Shown: positions 1 to 6,763, numbered from the stretch's first letter. The stretch: DNA of 10,393 nt from Gallionellales bacterium CG03_land_8_20_14_0_80_55_15 (GCA_002780675.1 PEUR01000104.1:1-10393); one strand, 5' to 3'. Numbers and translations are program-made. The notes: a model not told the origin generated them from the sequence alone.

Positions 1-2
1 GC

Positions 3-218
3 ACGCGCTTCAGCCAAATCGCCGCCGTCTCGGTGCTGGGCGGCATCGGCTTCACCATGTCCATCTTCATCGCCGAACTGGGTTTTGCCGACCAGCCGGA
101 ATATCTGCTGATGGCAAAAACCGGCGTGCTGGCAGCCTCCTTGTTGGCGGGGCTATTGGGCTACGCCTGGCTGTGGTGGTTGGGCAACACAGCCGCTCAC
201 AAAACGCCAGCACGATAG
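3..218 (+). CDS. nhaA: Na+/H+ antiporter NhaA, C-terminal end (partial, starts before window)
   Basis: The frame is open from base 3 to the TAG at 216-218 and gives 71 residues. They contain GGIGFTMSIFIAEL, the conserved block of one of the last transmembrane helices of NhaA. A second hydrophobic helix follows (about residues 42-62 of the fragment) and then a short polar tail ending in R. NhaA is an inner-membrane antiporter that exchanges internal Na+ or Li+ for external protons and helps control pH and sodium. The fragment length and motif position fit the normal C-terminus of the family, so the gene is probably intact to the left of the window. The GTG at base 33 is internal and is not a start. 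The ion-binding residues would lie upstream and cannot be checked here. Confidence 0.85.
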   Translation, partial: TRFSQIAAVSVLGGIGFTMSIFIAELGFADQPEYLLMAKTGVLAASLLAGLLGYAWLWWLGNTAAHKTPAR

Positions 219-221
219 CGT

Positions 222-254
222 GGCTGGTGCATAAGCTGAGCTACACCACCAGCC
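222..254. terminator. Inverted repeat just after nhaA, possible weak terminator
   Basis: GGCTGGTG at 222-229 is the exact reverse complement of CACCAGCC at 247-254, giving an 8-bp stem around a 17-nt loop. It begins 3 bases after the nhaA stop. No T run follows, so it is not a textbook intrinsic terminator. It could protect the 3' end of the mRNA or be chance. Confidence 0.3.
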
Positions 255-286
255 GCCCCACCAGTTCTGACATTTTCGAGTAAGTG

Positions 287-424
287 ATGAATGCTTCGTG
301 CGTGGCGCGCCGTACGGTGTCCGAAATTTTGCACGGATGCCGCCCGGTTACGCCAGACATGGCGATCCGCTTGGGCAAACTACTGGGCAATGGCGCAGAG
401 CTGTGGTTGCGTATGCAACAAGCC
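287..424 (+). pseudogene. HigA-type antitoxin remnant (C-terminal half only)
   Basis: The reading frame from 287 gives ARRTVSEILHG, then PDMAIRLGKLLGN, then ELWLRMQQ. These are the recognition-helix and C-terminal blocks of the HigA/VapI family of HTH antitoxins. Members are usually about 90-110 residues and start with an HPGEIL-like block. Here only about 45 residues match. The N-terminal part (HPGE block and first helices) is absent from the 65 bp upstream, and no HigB toxin is present. The similarity stops near base 424, where the sequence changes to the antisense of an ATPase gene. The frame stays open to 652 by reading the opposite strand of that gene, which is not a real protein. I infer a deletion-derived relic. 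A short expressed DNA-binding peptide is possible but unlikely. Confidence 0.7.
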
Positions 425-744
425 CACCCGTCCCGCCAGCAACTGGCTGATGTTCGACATCAAACCAAACTGCTGCGACCCCGTGAGGATGAACTCGCCC
501 ATCCGCCGGCGTATATCCACCACACCTTGCAGATAAGAAAACAAATCCGGGCAACGCTGCACCTCATCCAGAATCGCCCCCTGCGGAAACCGCGCCAAAA
601 AACCGCGCGGATCGGAATCGGCAAACGAACGCTCCTCTGGGTCTTCCAGTGAAACGTAAGGCTTATCAGCAAACAGCGTGCGCGCCAACGTCGTCTTGCC
701 AGACTGGCGCGACCACTTCCATCCCGTTTCATCAACATAATCAT
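424..744 (-). pseudogene. AAA_14/DUF4143-type ATPase remnant
   Basis: Read on the minus strand, 709 down to about 424 encodes RQSGKTTLARTLFADKPY, then a block with SLEDPEERSFA, PRGFLARFPQGAILDEVQR, GEFILTGSQQF and SQLLAGRVGLL. This is the N-terminal AAA domain of the AAA_14/DUF4143 family: P-loop, Walker B (AILDEVQR) and sensor (LTGS). Full proteins have roughly 380-420 residues, with a C-terminal DUF4143 domain that is missing here. The first Gly of the P-loop is also lost: the in-frame residues before RQSGKTT are KWS. The only nearby ATG (744) is in a different frame, so the start is disrupted as well. The piece lies 16 bp beyond the zapE stop on the same strand and joins the antitoxin remnant at its other end. 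It is a broken gene with no likely function. Confidence 0.75.
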
Positions 745-760
745 CGCGCGATCTTAATAA

Positions 761-1882
761 TTACGTCAGCAGGGTGCCGTGAATCTGGTGCGGTAACTCC
801 AGGTAGTGGCGGGTCTGCATCTCGGCTAACCGGCTGGCGGTGCGCCGGAATTCGCTGTCATCCGTTTCGGTCCCGTACAAGTCATCCGGCGCGACATCAA
901 AGTTTGCCACCAGCTTGACGTGATTGTCATAAAGCACGTCTATCAGCCAGGTAAATCGTTTGGCTTCATCGGCATTGTCACGGGTCATTTTCGGGATGTC
1001 CGACAAAAATACTGTGTGGTAATGGCGGGCGATGTGCAAATAATCCGCATGGTCGTGGTTGCCGCCGCACAATTCCTTGAACTCGAACCAGACGACTTCA
1101 CGCCCCAACCGTCTCACTGAAATATGGCCATGTCCTACCTCGACGCGATCAGCAGGGTCAGTCTGCCCTTCGGTGAGCCGCTGGAATAAAGCCGCCATGT
1201 GCTGCGCCGCGTCGTCGCCCGACATGAACAGCGCATCGCGCCCCTTCTGCATCATGCGGTAATCTTGTTCACCGTCACAACTCAACACCTTTAATTGCCG
1301 CTTCAACAGCTCGATGGCGGGCAGGAAATTTTGCCGCTGCAAGCCGTGCGGATACAGGTTGTCCGGTGCATAGTTGGAGGTGGTCAGCAGCACCACGCCC
1401 CGGGCAAGCAGGACATCCAGCAGACGCACCAGAATCATGGCATCGGCAATGTCTTCCACATGAAACTCGTCCAGACACAGCACGCGGGTGGCGTGGGCGA
1501 TGTGTTCGGCCAGTGCCATCAAGGGATCGGACTGGTCGGCGAGCTTTTTCATCTCATGGTGAACTTCGGCGATAAAGCTATGGAAATGGATGCGGCGTTT
1601 GCGGCGATAAGGCAGGCAATGATAAAAACCATCCATCAAAAACGTCTTGCCGCGCCCCACCCCACCCCAGATATAAAGGCCGTTCGGCACATTGGGACTG
1701 AGCAGACTGTGCCCCAGAAACTGATTACGCTTATGCTTGAATTCGACCAATTGCTGCCAAAGAACTTCCAGTTCCTCAATCGCGGCAGCCTGCGCGGGAT
1801 CGCAGACAAAACCGCCTAGCAAACACGCTTCTCGATACCATTGCTTGGGGCTTATTACGCTATCCTCTTGAATTTCAAGCAT
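761..1882 (-). CDS. zapE: AFG1-like ATPase ZapE (cell division protein)
   Basis: The gene encodes 373 residues, the usual ZapE length. ZapE is a cytoplasmic P-loop ATPase of the AFG1/Lace1 family. In E. coli it associates with the FtsZ ring during late division and is needed under stress or low oxygen. Visible motifs are Walker A GGVGRGKT at residues 73-80 followed by FLMD, the family block HFHSF at 98-102, Walker B LCLDEF at 135-140 followed by HVEDIADAM, sensor-like TTSN at 167-170, and an arginine in GLQR at 180-183 that could be the finger. The ATG at 1882-1880 overlaps the stop of the upstream VOC gene by 8 nt, so translation is probably coupled; no separate Shine-Dalgarno is evident. 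The C-terminal third also looks family-like (a WFEFKELCGG block). The gene appears complete. Confidence 0.93.
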   Translation of the reverse strand: MLEIQEDSVISPKQWYREACLLGGFVCDPAQAAAIEELEVLWQQLVEFKHKRNQFLGHSLLSPNVPNGLYIWGGVGRGKTFLMDGFYHCLPYRRKRRIHFHSFIAEVHHEMKKLADQSDPLMALAEHIAHATRVLCLDEFHVEDIADAMILVRLLDVLLARGVVLLTTSNYAPDNLYPHGLQRQNFLPAIELLKRQLKVLSCDGEQDYRMMQKGRDALFMSGDDAAQHMAALFQRLTEGQTDPADRVEVGHGHISVRRLGREVVWFEFKELCGGNHDHADYLHIARHYHTVFLSDIPKMTRDNADEAKRFTWLIDVLYDNHVKLVANFDVAPDDLYGTETDDSEFRRTASRLAEMQTRHYLELPHQIHGTLLT

Positions 1883-2264
1883 TTTTTAATTCTATAAATT
1901 CTAGGGCATTCTGGTCTGGGTCGCGGCAGAACAAGGCGCGTCGTCCCGACTGGCTGAGGGTATAGGCGACACCGGCGCGTTCCAGCCGTTCCAGCAGCGG
2001 CTGCAAATCTGACACGGTCAACGCGATATGCCGGTCGCGCCCGCCATGCGCGGGACGCTGTAGCTCGGCTTCAGGGTCAGGTAAGGCCATCAGGTGAATC
2101 TGCTGGCCTGAAGATTTTTCAGGCACCAAGTCATACCAGATACCGTCAAAACTCATCTTGGGACGTTTCGGATCAGCCCGCAAACCCAGCAAACCCTCAT
2201 AAAATCCGCTCGATCGTGACAAATCCGCGCTCAAAAAAGTAACGTGATGAATCCCCAAAATCAT
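1875..2264 (-). CDS. VOC-fold (glyoxalase/FosA-like) small protein, substrate unknown
   Basis: This is a 129-residue protein, the size of a single vicinal-oxygen-chelate protomer, which normally dimerises. It opens with MILGIHHVTF, then FYEGLLGL, and ends with DPDQNALEFIEL, giving the two beta-alpha-beta-beta-beta modules of the fold. Candidate metal ligands are H6/H7, H57 (QQIHLMAL), H79 (DRHIALTV) and E122 (ALEFIE). Glyoxalase I usually has Glu where H57 aligns, so a lactoylglutathione lyase call would be unsafe; a dioxygenase-like, FosA-like or uncharacterised lyase role remains open. GAGGT sits a few bases before the ATG, which supports this start. It is the first gene of a two-gene unit with zapE (8-nt overlap) and lies downstream of the palindrome cluster after purT. 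The fold is confident; the function is not. Confidence 0.85.
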   Translation of the reverse strand: MILGIHHVTFLSADLSRSSGFYEGLLGLRADPKRPKMSFDGIWYDLVPEKSSGQQIHLMALPDPEAELQRPAHGGRDRHIALTVSDLQPLLERLERAGVAYTLSQSGRRALFCRDPDQNALEFIELKNA

Positions 2265-2279
2265 ATCTACCTCAAATCG

Positions 2280-2313
2280 TAGGGCGGAAGCTCCCTTGGG
2301 GGCGTTCCGCCAA
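2280..2313. repeat. REP-like palindrome, copy 1 (upstream of the VOC gene)
   Basis: GTAGG is followed by GGCGGAA (2283-2289), a GCTCCC/GGGGGC inner stem with one GT pair, and TTCCGCC (2305-2311). It resembles copy 3 at 2406-2440 in arm layout, with a shared TAGG(G/T)CGG head and CGTTCCG right arm. It lies in the leader side of the VOC-zapE unit and could form a hairpin in an RNA read from either strand. Confidence 0.65.
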
Positions 2314-2327
2314 TGTTCTGCTTAAAA

Positions 2328-2388
2328 TTAACGGAACGCACCTATGTGCCACCCATTCGGCGGAACCGCGTTGCGTTACCATTCTACG
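2328..2388. repeat. Degenerate REP-like segment between copies 1 and 3
   Basis: The stretch carries several pieces of the same repeat vocabulary: ACGGAACGCA, TTCGGCGGAACCGCG, and TTGCGTTACCATTCTACG. Read on the minus strand it begins CGTAGAATGG and contains GGTTCCGCCGAATGGG. It looks like one or two decayed copies in the opposite orientation. Palindromy is poor, so the boundaries are approximate. Confidence 0.4.
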
Positions 2389-2405
2389 AATCATTTTACC
2401 TTGGG

Positions 2406-2440
2406 TAGGTCGGCAGCCCCCTTGTGGGGCGTTCCGACAT
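2406..2440. repeat. REP-like palindrome, copy 3 (just after the purT stop)
   Basis: TAGGTCGG is followed by GCCCC (2416-2420), a short loop, GGGGC (2426-2430) and CCGAC (2434-2438) pairing with GTCGG (2409-2413). On the minus strand it begins 1-3 bases past the purT TAG, so the purT mRNA could end in this hairpin. No T tract follows, so it may act as 3'-end protection more than as a terminator. Confidence 0.6.
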
Positions 2441-2441
2441 G

Positions 2442-3641
2442 CTACGGTTTGACAGGTTTGACTTTGCTGGCCGCCAGTTTGGCGCGGGTTCTGGCTTCAT
2501 CGGTGTCCACACCGGTGGCCAAAGCCACACCCATGCGGCGGCGGGTGAAAGATTCCGGCTTGCCGAACAAACGAATGTCGGTGTTGGGGACGCGCAAGGC
2601 ATCGGCCACTCCCTCGAAGGCGATCCCTTTTTCCTGTAACTGCCCGTAAATCACCGCCGAGGCGCCCACTTCGCGGCGCGTGACATTCACCGGCAAACCG
2701 AGGATGGCACGGGCGTGCAGCTCGAATTCGCTCTGCACCTGAGTACACATCGTCACCATGCCGGTGTCGTGAGGACGTGGGCTGACTTCGCTGAACCAGA
2801 CATCATCGCCCTTGACGAACAGTTCCACGCCGAATAGCCCCAGCCCGCCCAGATCACCCGTGACTTTCCCTGCAATCTCGCGCGCACGTTGCAGCGCCAG
2901 CGCCGTCATGCGTTGTGGTTGCCAGCTTTCCACATAGTCGCCGTGTACCTGAACATGCCCCACCGGGTCGCAGTAATGCGTTTCGGTATTGCCGTTAGCA
3001 TCCAGCGCGCGCACGGTGAGCAGCGTGATTTCGTAGTCAAAATGAATCACCCCTTCGACGATTACCCGCCCCTGATTGACGCGGCTGCCGCTGGCGGCAT
3101 AGTCCCACGCGGCTTCCACTTCGGCGGGCGCATCTACTTTGGATTGCCCCTTGCCGGACGACGACATGACAGGCTTGATGATGCAGGGATAACCGATGAT
3201 GTCAATCGCGGCGCGCATTTCCTCCAGACTGTCAGCGAAGCGGTAAGGCGAGGTCGGCAAGCCCAGCGTTTCTGCGGCCAGACGGCGGATGCCTTCACGG
3301 TTCATGGTCAAACGCGTGGCGCGCGCGGTGGGGATGACCCGTGCGAGCCCTTCGCGTTCGATCTGTTCCAGCATGTCGGTGGCGATGGCCTCGATTTCCG
3401 GCACGATCAAATCAGGTTTTTCCAGCTCGACCAGGGCGCGCAAGGCGACCCCATCCGCCATATTGATGACGTGGGCGCGATGCGCGACCTGATGCCCCGG
3501 CGCATCGGCGTAGCGATCCACGGCGATGGTTTCCACGCCCAGCCGTTGCAAGGCGATAAGGACTTCCTTGCCCAGTTCGCCGCTGCCCAGCAGCATGACT
3601 TTAGTGGCGGAGGGACTGAGTGGGGTACCGAGGGTGCGCAT
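2442..3641 (-). CDS. purT: Formate-dependent phosphoribosylglycinamide formyltransferase PurT
   Basis: PurT is a cytoplasmic ATP-grasp enzyme that uses formate and ATP to formylate glycinamide ribonucleotide in the third step of purine synthesis, as an alternative to folate-dependent PurN. The product has 399 residues; E. coli PurT has 392. Visible blocks are the N-terminal GSGELGKE with E22, [10 protein letters not shown] with E82 (both align with residues known to bind substrate in E. coli), ATP-grasp loop MSSSGKGQ, the FDYEITLL strand, and the metal/ATP block [14 protein letters not shown] start at the ATG at 3641-3639 because AGGAG lies 10 nt upstream and the protein then begins like E. 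coli PurT (MxxLGTxLxPxAT). The frame extends to 3686, but that adds residues overlapping the promoter. It lies 48 bp after the EamA gene on the same strand and has its own promoter. Confidence 0.97.
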   Translation of the reverse strand: MRTLGTPLSPSATKVMLLGSGELGKEVLIALQRLGVETIAVDRYADAPGHQVAHRAHVINMADGVALRALVELEKPDLIVPEIEAIATDMLEQIEREGLARVIPTARATRLTMNREGIRRLAAETLGLPTSPYRFADSLEEMRAAIDIIGYPCIIKPVMSSSGKGQSKVDAPAEVEAAWDYAASGSRVNQGRVIVEGVIHFDYEITLLTVRALDANGNTETHYCDPVGHVQVHGDYVESWQPQRMTALALQRAREIAGKVTGDLGGLGLFGVELFVKGDDVWFSEVSPRPHDTGMVTMCTQVQSEFELHARAILGLPVNVTRREVGASAVIYGQLQEKGIAFEGVADALRVPNTDIRLFGKPESFTRRRMGVALATGVDTDEARTRAKLAASKVKPVKP

Positions 3642-3677
3642 AGTGAATAAACTCCTGAGGGGTGGAAAATAGGCGAA

Positions 3678-3704
3678 ATTATACACAGCTTATTCCTTGT
3701 ACAA
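3678..3704 (-). promoter_or_regulatory. Predicted sigma-70 promoter for purT
   Basis: On the minus strand a consensus TATAAT lies at 3683-3678, with TTGTAC at 3704-3699 as a weak -35 and a 15-nt spacer. It ends about 36 bases before the purT ATG, leaving room for AGGAG in a short leader. The -35 lies inside the last codons of the upstream EamA gene. No PurR-like operator was recognised. Confidence 0.55.
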
Positions 3705-4574
3705 GCGCCCCGACAGCAGGCTGGCGGAAACGATCAGCACCGCTCCCAGCCAGTCGCGCCACCCCATCGCTTCGCTTGCAAAAAAATAAGATGCCAGTGC
3801 CGCAATGACTAATTCAAATAAAAACAACAACATGGCGCGATTGGCGGGCATATGGGTGACACCATATTGCACGGCGAAACTGCATGAACACAGCGTGATG
3901 CCTAATAATCCGAGTATCAGCCAGGCTTGCGCGTCTATCGCTTGCCATGAAATCCCGCCCTGCCAGCACAGCAGCGGTGCGGTCAGCATCGCCGTACCCA
4001 ACCAGATGCTGAAGGCTTTGCTTTCCACGCTTAAATGCGCGGCGCGCCGTGACACGACATTGGACAGGGCAAAGCCCATGCCCGCCGACAGCCCCAGCCA
4101 TTCGGAGCTATTTTGCGGATAAGGCATTCCGAGTCGCGGCTCCCACAACATGATGAATGCGCCACCCAGCGATAAGGCAATGATCAAGTAGCCGTAGCGA
4201 TTGAGGCGTTCGCCCAGCAGCCCATTAGAAAACAAAATCGTCCACACCGGGGCAAGGTAGAACAGCAGCAGCACGCGCATTACCTCGCCCTGCAACATCG
4301 CCAGCACATAGCCGAAATTCGCCCAGCCAGCGGAAAACACCAGCAATGCCGCCCACCATCCAGCCCCATTTTTATTCCGGGCGCGGAGTTCGCGCCACAC
4401 GCGCGGCAGCATAAAGCCACCTGTCAGCATCGCCAGCAGGTAGGTGATGAATGTCGCCAACGGCCCTGAAATTCCCGCGTCCTGCAATACGCGGTAGGGA
4501 TACCAGATCAGCCCCCAGACCAGCGCGCCGGAAAGTATTCCGGCGATTGGCATGACATTTTGTTTTGATGACAC
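3690..4574 (-). CDS. EamA/DMT-superfamily inner-membrane transporter
   Basis: The gene encodes 294 residues, the usual size for the drug/metabolite transporter family. It is very hydrophobic, with about ten predicted helices in two EamA repeats. The first repeat ends with LLLFYLAPVWTILFSNGLLGERLNRYGY (residues 102-129), a diagnostic EamA block; the second ends with LFLFELVIAALASYFFASE (residues 250-268) and a final helix. Such proteins export or import amino acids, metabolites or drugs; the substrate cannot be read from the sequence. I start at the GTG at 4574-4572 because AAGGG lies 8 nt upstream. The ATG at 4553, seven codons in, has no such site and is the alternative. It is divergent from dapC with 49 bp between starts, and purT follows. 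Confidence 0.9.
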   Translation of the reverse strand: MSSKQNVMPIAGILSGALVWGLIWYPYRVLQDAGISGPLATFITYLLAMLTGGFMLPRVWRELRARNKNGAGWWAALLVFSAGWANFGYVLAMLQGEVMRVLLLFYLAPVWTILFSNGLLGERLNRYGYLIIALSLGGAFIMLWEPRLGMPYPQNSSEWLGLSAGMGFALSNVVSRRAAHLSVESKAFSIWLGTAMLTAPLLCWQGGISWQAIDAQAWLILGLLGITLCSCSFAVQYGVTHMPANRAMLLFLFELVIAALASYFFASEAMGWRDWLGAVLIVSASLLSGRLYKE

Positions 4575-4592
4575 GGATCAGACCCTTATAAT
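4565..4592 (+). promoter_or_regulatory. Predicted sigma-70 promoter for dapC
   Basis: TTGATG at 4565-4570 (4 of 6 consensus bases), a 16-nt spacer, and a perfect TATAAT at 4587-4592, 31 bases before the chosen dapC ATG. The -35 overlaps the start codon region of the divergent EamA gene. A divergent promoter for EamA was looked for, but no convincing -35/-10 pair was found. Confidence 0.6.
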
Positions 4593-4623
4593 GCGCACCA
4601 CTTTTGATGCCGCTCAAACCGTA

Positions 4624-5811
4624 ATGAATCCAGACCTTTATCGCCTGCAACCCTACCCTTTTCAAAAACTCGCCGCCTTGTTTAGCGCGGTCACGCCCAA
4701 CCCGGACTATCGCGCCATCAGCCTGTCCATCGGCGAACCCAGGCATGCCACGCCGCAATTTATCAAGGATGCGTTGATAAACAACCTCGGCGGATTGGCG
4801 AATTATCCCACAACCGCAGGCAGCGCCGAGCTGCGCGGCGCGATTGCCGACTGGCTGGCGCGCCGCTACGGTATTCCGACACCTGATTTCAAGACGCAAG
4901 TCTTGCCGGTGAACGGCAGCCGCGAGGCGCTGTTCGCCTTTGCGCAAACGGTGATTGATCGCACCCAACCTAATCCGGCGGTCATTTGCCCCAATCCGTT
5001 CTACCAGATTTACGAAGGTGCGGCTTTATTGGGCGGGGCAACGCCTTATTTTCTGAACAACTTGCCGGAAGAGGATTTTGCGCTGAATTTCGCACAGTTG
5101 CCCGAAGCCGTCTGGCAGCGCACCCAGTTGATTTATGTCTGCTCGCCGGGTAATCCGACGGGGCGCGTGATGCCCTTGAGCGAATGGAAAACGCTGTTCG
5201 AGATGTCCGACCGCTACGGTTTTGTCATCGCCTCGGACGAATGTTATTCGGAAATCTATTTCGACGAAGCGCCGCTGGGTGTCCTACAAGCCGCACAAAG
5301 GTTGGGACGCAGCGATTACAGGAATCTGGTGGTGTTCTCCAGCCTGTCGAAACGCTCCAATGTGCCGGGCATGCGCTCCGGCTTTGTCGCGGGCGATGCG
5401 AAGCTCATCGAAAAATTCACGCTCTACCGCACTTACCACGGCTCGGCGATGAATCCAGCGATCCAGGCCGCCAGCACCGCCGCGTGGAACGACGAGGCGC
5501 ATGTCGCGGAAAACCGCCGCCTGTATGCCGAAAAATTCGCCCGCGTCACCGCGATTCTCAAAGACGTGCTGCCCGTCACCCTGCCCGATGCCGCCTTTTA
5601 CCTGTGGATACGCACGCCGATTGCCGACACGGCTTTCGCGCTGACCCTGTATCGTGATTATAATGTGACCGTTTTGCCGGGCAGCTATCTGGCGAGAAGC
5701 AGCCAGGGGCTCAATCCGGGAGAAAATTTTGTACGGCTGGCATTGGTCGCCAGCATTGAAGAAACCACTGAAGCTGCACAACGCATCGCCAAATTTATGA
5801 GTAAATTGTAG
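4624..5811 (+). CDS. dapC: Succinyldiaminopimelate transaminase DapC
   Basis: This is a PLP-dependent class I/II aminotransferase of 395 residues. In the succinylase branch of lysine synthesis it converts N-succinyl-2-amino-6-ketopimelate to N-succinyl-LL-diaminopimelate with glutamate as amino donor. Seen: the N-terminal MNPDLYRLQPYPFQKL block typical of betaproteobacterial DapC, ISLSIGEPRH, a substrate-proximal NYPTTAGSAELR, PGNPTG, ASDECYSEIYFDE, and SSLSKRSNVPGMRSGF, in which K243 should hold the cofactor. I start at 4624 because the family similarity begins there; ATG codons at 4552 and 4591 would place the start upstream of or inside the TATAAT. The Shine-Dalgarno is poor. Position next to dapD and two genes from dapE supports DapC over other aspartate-family aminotransferases. 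The stop codon is part of a palindromic repeat. Confidence 0.93.
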   Translation: MNPDLYRLQPYPFQKLAALFSAVTPNPDYRAISLSIGEPRHATPQFIKDALINNLGGLANYPTTAGSAELRGAIADWLARRYGIPTPDFKTQVLPVNGSREALFAFAQTVIDRTQPNPAVICPNPFYQIYEGAALLGGATPYFLNNLPEEDFALNFAQLPEAVWQRTQLIYVCSPGNPTGRVMPLSEWKTLFEMSDRYGFVIASDECYSEIYFDEAPLGVLQAAQRLGRSDYRNLVVFSSLSKRSNVPGMRSGFVAGDAKLIEKFTLYRTYHGSAMNPAIQAASTAAWNDEAHVAENRRLYAEKFARVTAILKDVLPVTLPDAAFYLWIRTPIADTAFALTLYRDYNVTVLPGSYLARSSQGLNPGENFVRLALVASIEETTEAAQRIAKFMSKL

Positions 5812-5830
5812 GTCGGGCGGGTGTCCGACG
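5809..5830. repeat. REP-like palindrome overlapping the dapC stop codon
   Basis: TAGGTCGGGCGGGTGTCCGAC begins with the TAG that stops dapC. GTCGG (5812-5816) pairs with CCGAC (5825-5829). The head TAGGTCGG is the same as in the purT-flanking copy at 2406, which suggests one repeat family. Confidence 0.55.
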
Positions 5831-5856
5831 ATAGGTTTCCCAGTTTCACCTGACAT

Positions 5857-5873
5857 GTCGGGCGCAGCCCGAC
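5857..5873. repeat. Perfect 7-bp palindrome between dapC and dapD
   Basis: GTCGGGC (5857-5863), a 3-nt loop GCA, and GCCCGAC (5867-5873). Its GTCGGG arm matches that of the palindrome at 5812, so the two form a pair. There is no T run, and transcription probably continues into dapD. Confidence 0.6.
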
Positions 5874-5876
5874 TTA

Positions 5877-5902
5877 CTTACCGCTTACCACTTACGACTT
5901 AA
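5877..5902 (+). repeat. Short tandem CTTAC repeat in the dapD leader
   Basis: CTTAC recurs every 7 bases at 5877, 5884, 5891, then CTTAA at 5898, ending directly at the Shine-Dalgarno AAAGGAA of dapD. It may be chance or tail sequence of the adjacent palindrome. Confidence 0.4.
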
Positions 5903-5912
5903 AGGAAACTAC

Positions 5913-6734
5913 ATGCACCCATTACAAGCCATCATCGAAGCCGCTTTTGAACGTCGCGCCGACATCACGCCACGCAGTGCGGATTCACAACTCAAGGAAG
6001 CGGTTGATGCCGTCATCAACCAGTTGGATCAGGGCAAGTTGCGCGTAGCCGAAAAAATTGACGGCGAATGGGTCACGCATCAATGGCTGAAAAAGGCGGT
6101 GTTGCTGTCATTCCGTCTGGAAGATAACTTCTTCATCAAGGGCGGTTTCACCAACTATTACGACAAAGTGCCTTCCAAATTCGCCGACTACAACAGCCGC
6201 GATTTCCGTGAAGGCGGCTTCCGCGTGGTGCCGCCCGCCGCTGCGCGCCGTGGCGCTTATATCGCTAAAAATGTCGTACTCATGCCGTCTTACGTCAACA
6301 TCGGCGCATTCGTGGATGAAGGCACGATGGTGGATACCTGGGCGACCGTCGGTTCCTGTGCGCAGATCGGCAAAAACGTACACCTCTCCGGCGGCGTGGG
6401 TATCGGCGGGGTGCTCGAACCGGTGCAGGCCAACCCGACCATCATCGGCGACAACTGCTTTATCGGCGCGCGTTCTGAAATCGTCGAAGGCGTGATTCTG
6501 GAAGACAACGTGGTCATCTCGATGGGCGTGTTCATCGGCCAAAGCACCAGGATTTACGACCGCGAAACCGGCACGGTGACTTACGGTCGCGTCCCCGCAG
6601 GCTCCGTCGTCGTTAGCGGCAGCCTGCCCTCCAAAGACGGCAGCTATAGTCTGTACTGCGCAGTAATCGTCAAAAAAGTGGATGCCAAAACGCTGTCCAA
6701 GGTCGGCATCAACGAATTGCTTAGAGGCATTTAA
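5913..6734 (+). CDS. dapD: Tetrahydrodipicolinate N-succinyltransferase DapD
   Basis: The gene encodes 273 residues, close to the 274 of E. coli DapD. The enzyme transfers succinyl from succinyl-CoA to tetrahydrodipicolinate, the first step of the succinylase branch toward meso-diaminopimelate and lysine; it works in the cytoplasm as a trimer. The N-terminus [17 protein letters not shown] matches the helical start of the family. Residues about 114-245 show the hexapeptide-repeat pattern of a left-handed beta helix (for example [20 protein letters not shown] and [17 protein letters not shown]). D141 in [10 protein letters not shown] and E189 in ARSEI fall at positions linked to catalysis in DapD homologues. 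The C-terminal block [18 protein letters not shown] is typical. AAAGGAA lies 6 nt before the ATG. It sits 101 bp after dapC, across a palindrome pair, and 29 bp before the pilus ATPase gene. Confidence 0.97.
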   Translation: MHPLQAIIEAAFERRADITPRSADSQLKEAVDAVINQLDQGKLRVAEKIDGEWVTHQWLKKAVLLSFRLEDNFFIKGGFTNYYDKVPSKFADYNSRDFREGGFRVVPPAAARRGAYIAKNVVLMPSYVNIGAFVDEGTMVDTWATVGSCAQIGKNVHLSGGVGIGGVLEPVQANPTIIGDNCFIGARSEIVEGVILEDNVVISMGVFIGQSTRIYDRETGTVTYGRVPAGSVVVSGSLPSKDGSYSLYCAVIVKKVDAKTLSKVGINELLRGI

Positions 6735-6763
6735 TTTACTGCATCCTACCGAGGAGTTTCCCC

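Noticed and set aside
287..744. A functional toxin-antitoxin or ATPase-linked defence system
   Set aside because: Only half of an antitoxin and part of an ATPase remain, in opposite orientation, with no toxin and with a damaged P-loop start.
1295..1819. 174-codon + strand open frame opposite zapE
   Set aside because: It is a shadow of zapE and shows no recognisable domain or ribosome site.
2889..3650. 253-codon + strand open frame opposite purT
   Set aside because: It is antisense to a well-supported gene, has no family features, and is explained by codon bias in the GC-rich opposite strand.
3642..3686. Longer purT start at 3686
   Set aside because: The added residues overlap the predicted promoter and do not match PurT; AGGAG is correctly spaced for the ATG at 3641.
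4552..4623. Longer dapC start at 4552 or 4591
   Set aside because: These starts lie in or before the TATAAT promoter, and family similarity begins at 4624.
5812..5912. Lysine riboswitch before dapD
   Set aside because: The 101-bp gap is too short for the L-box and is filled by two palindromes and a short repeat.
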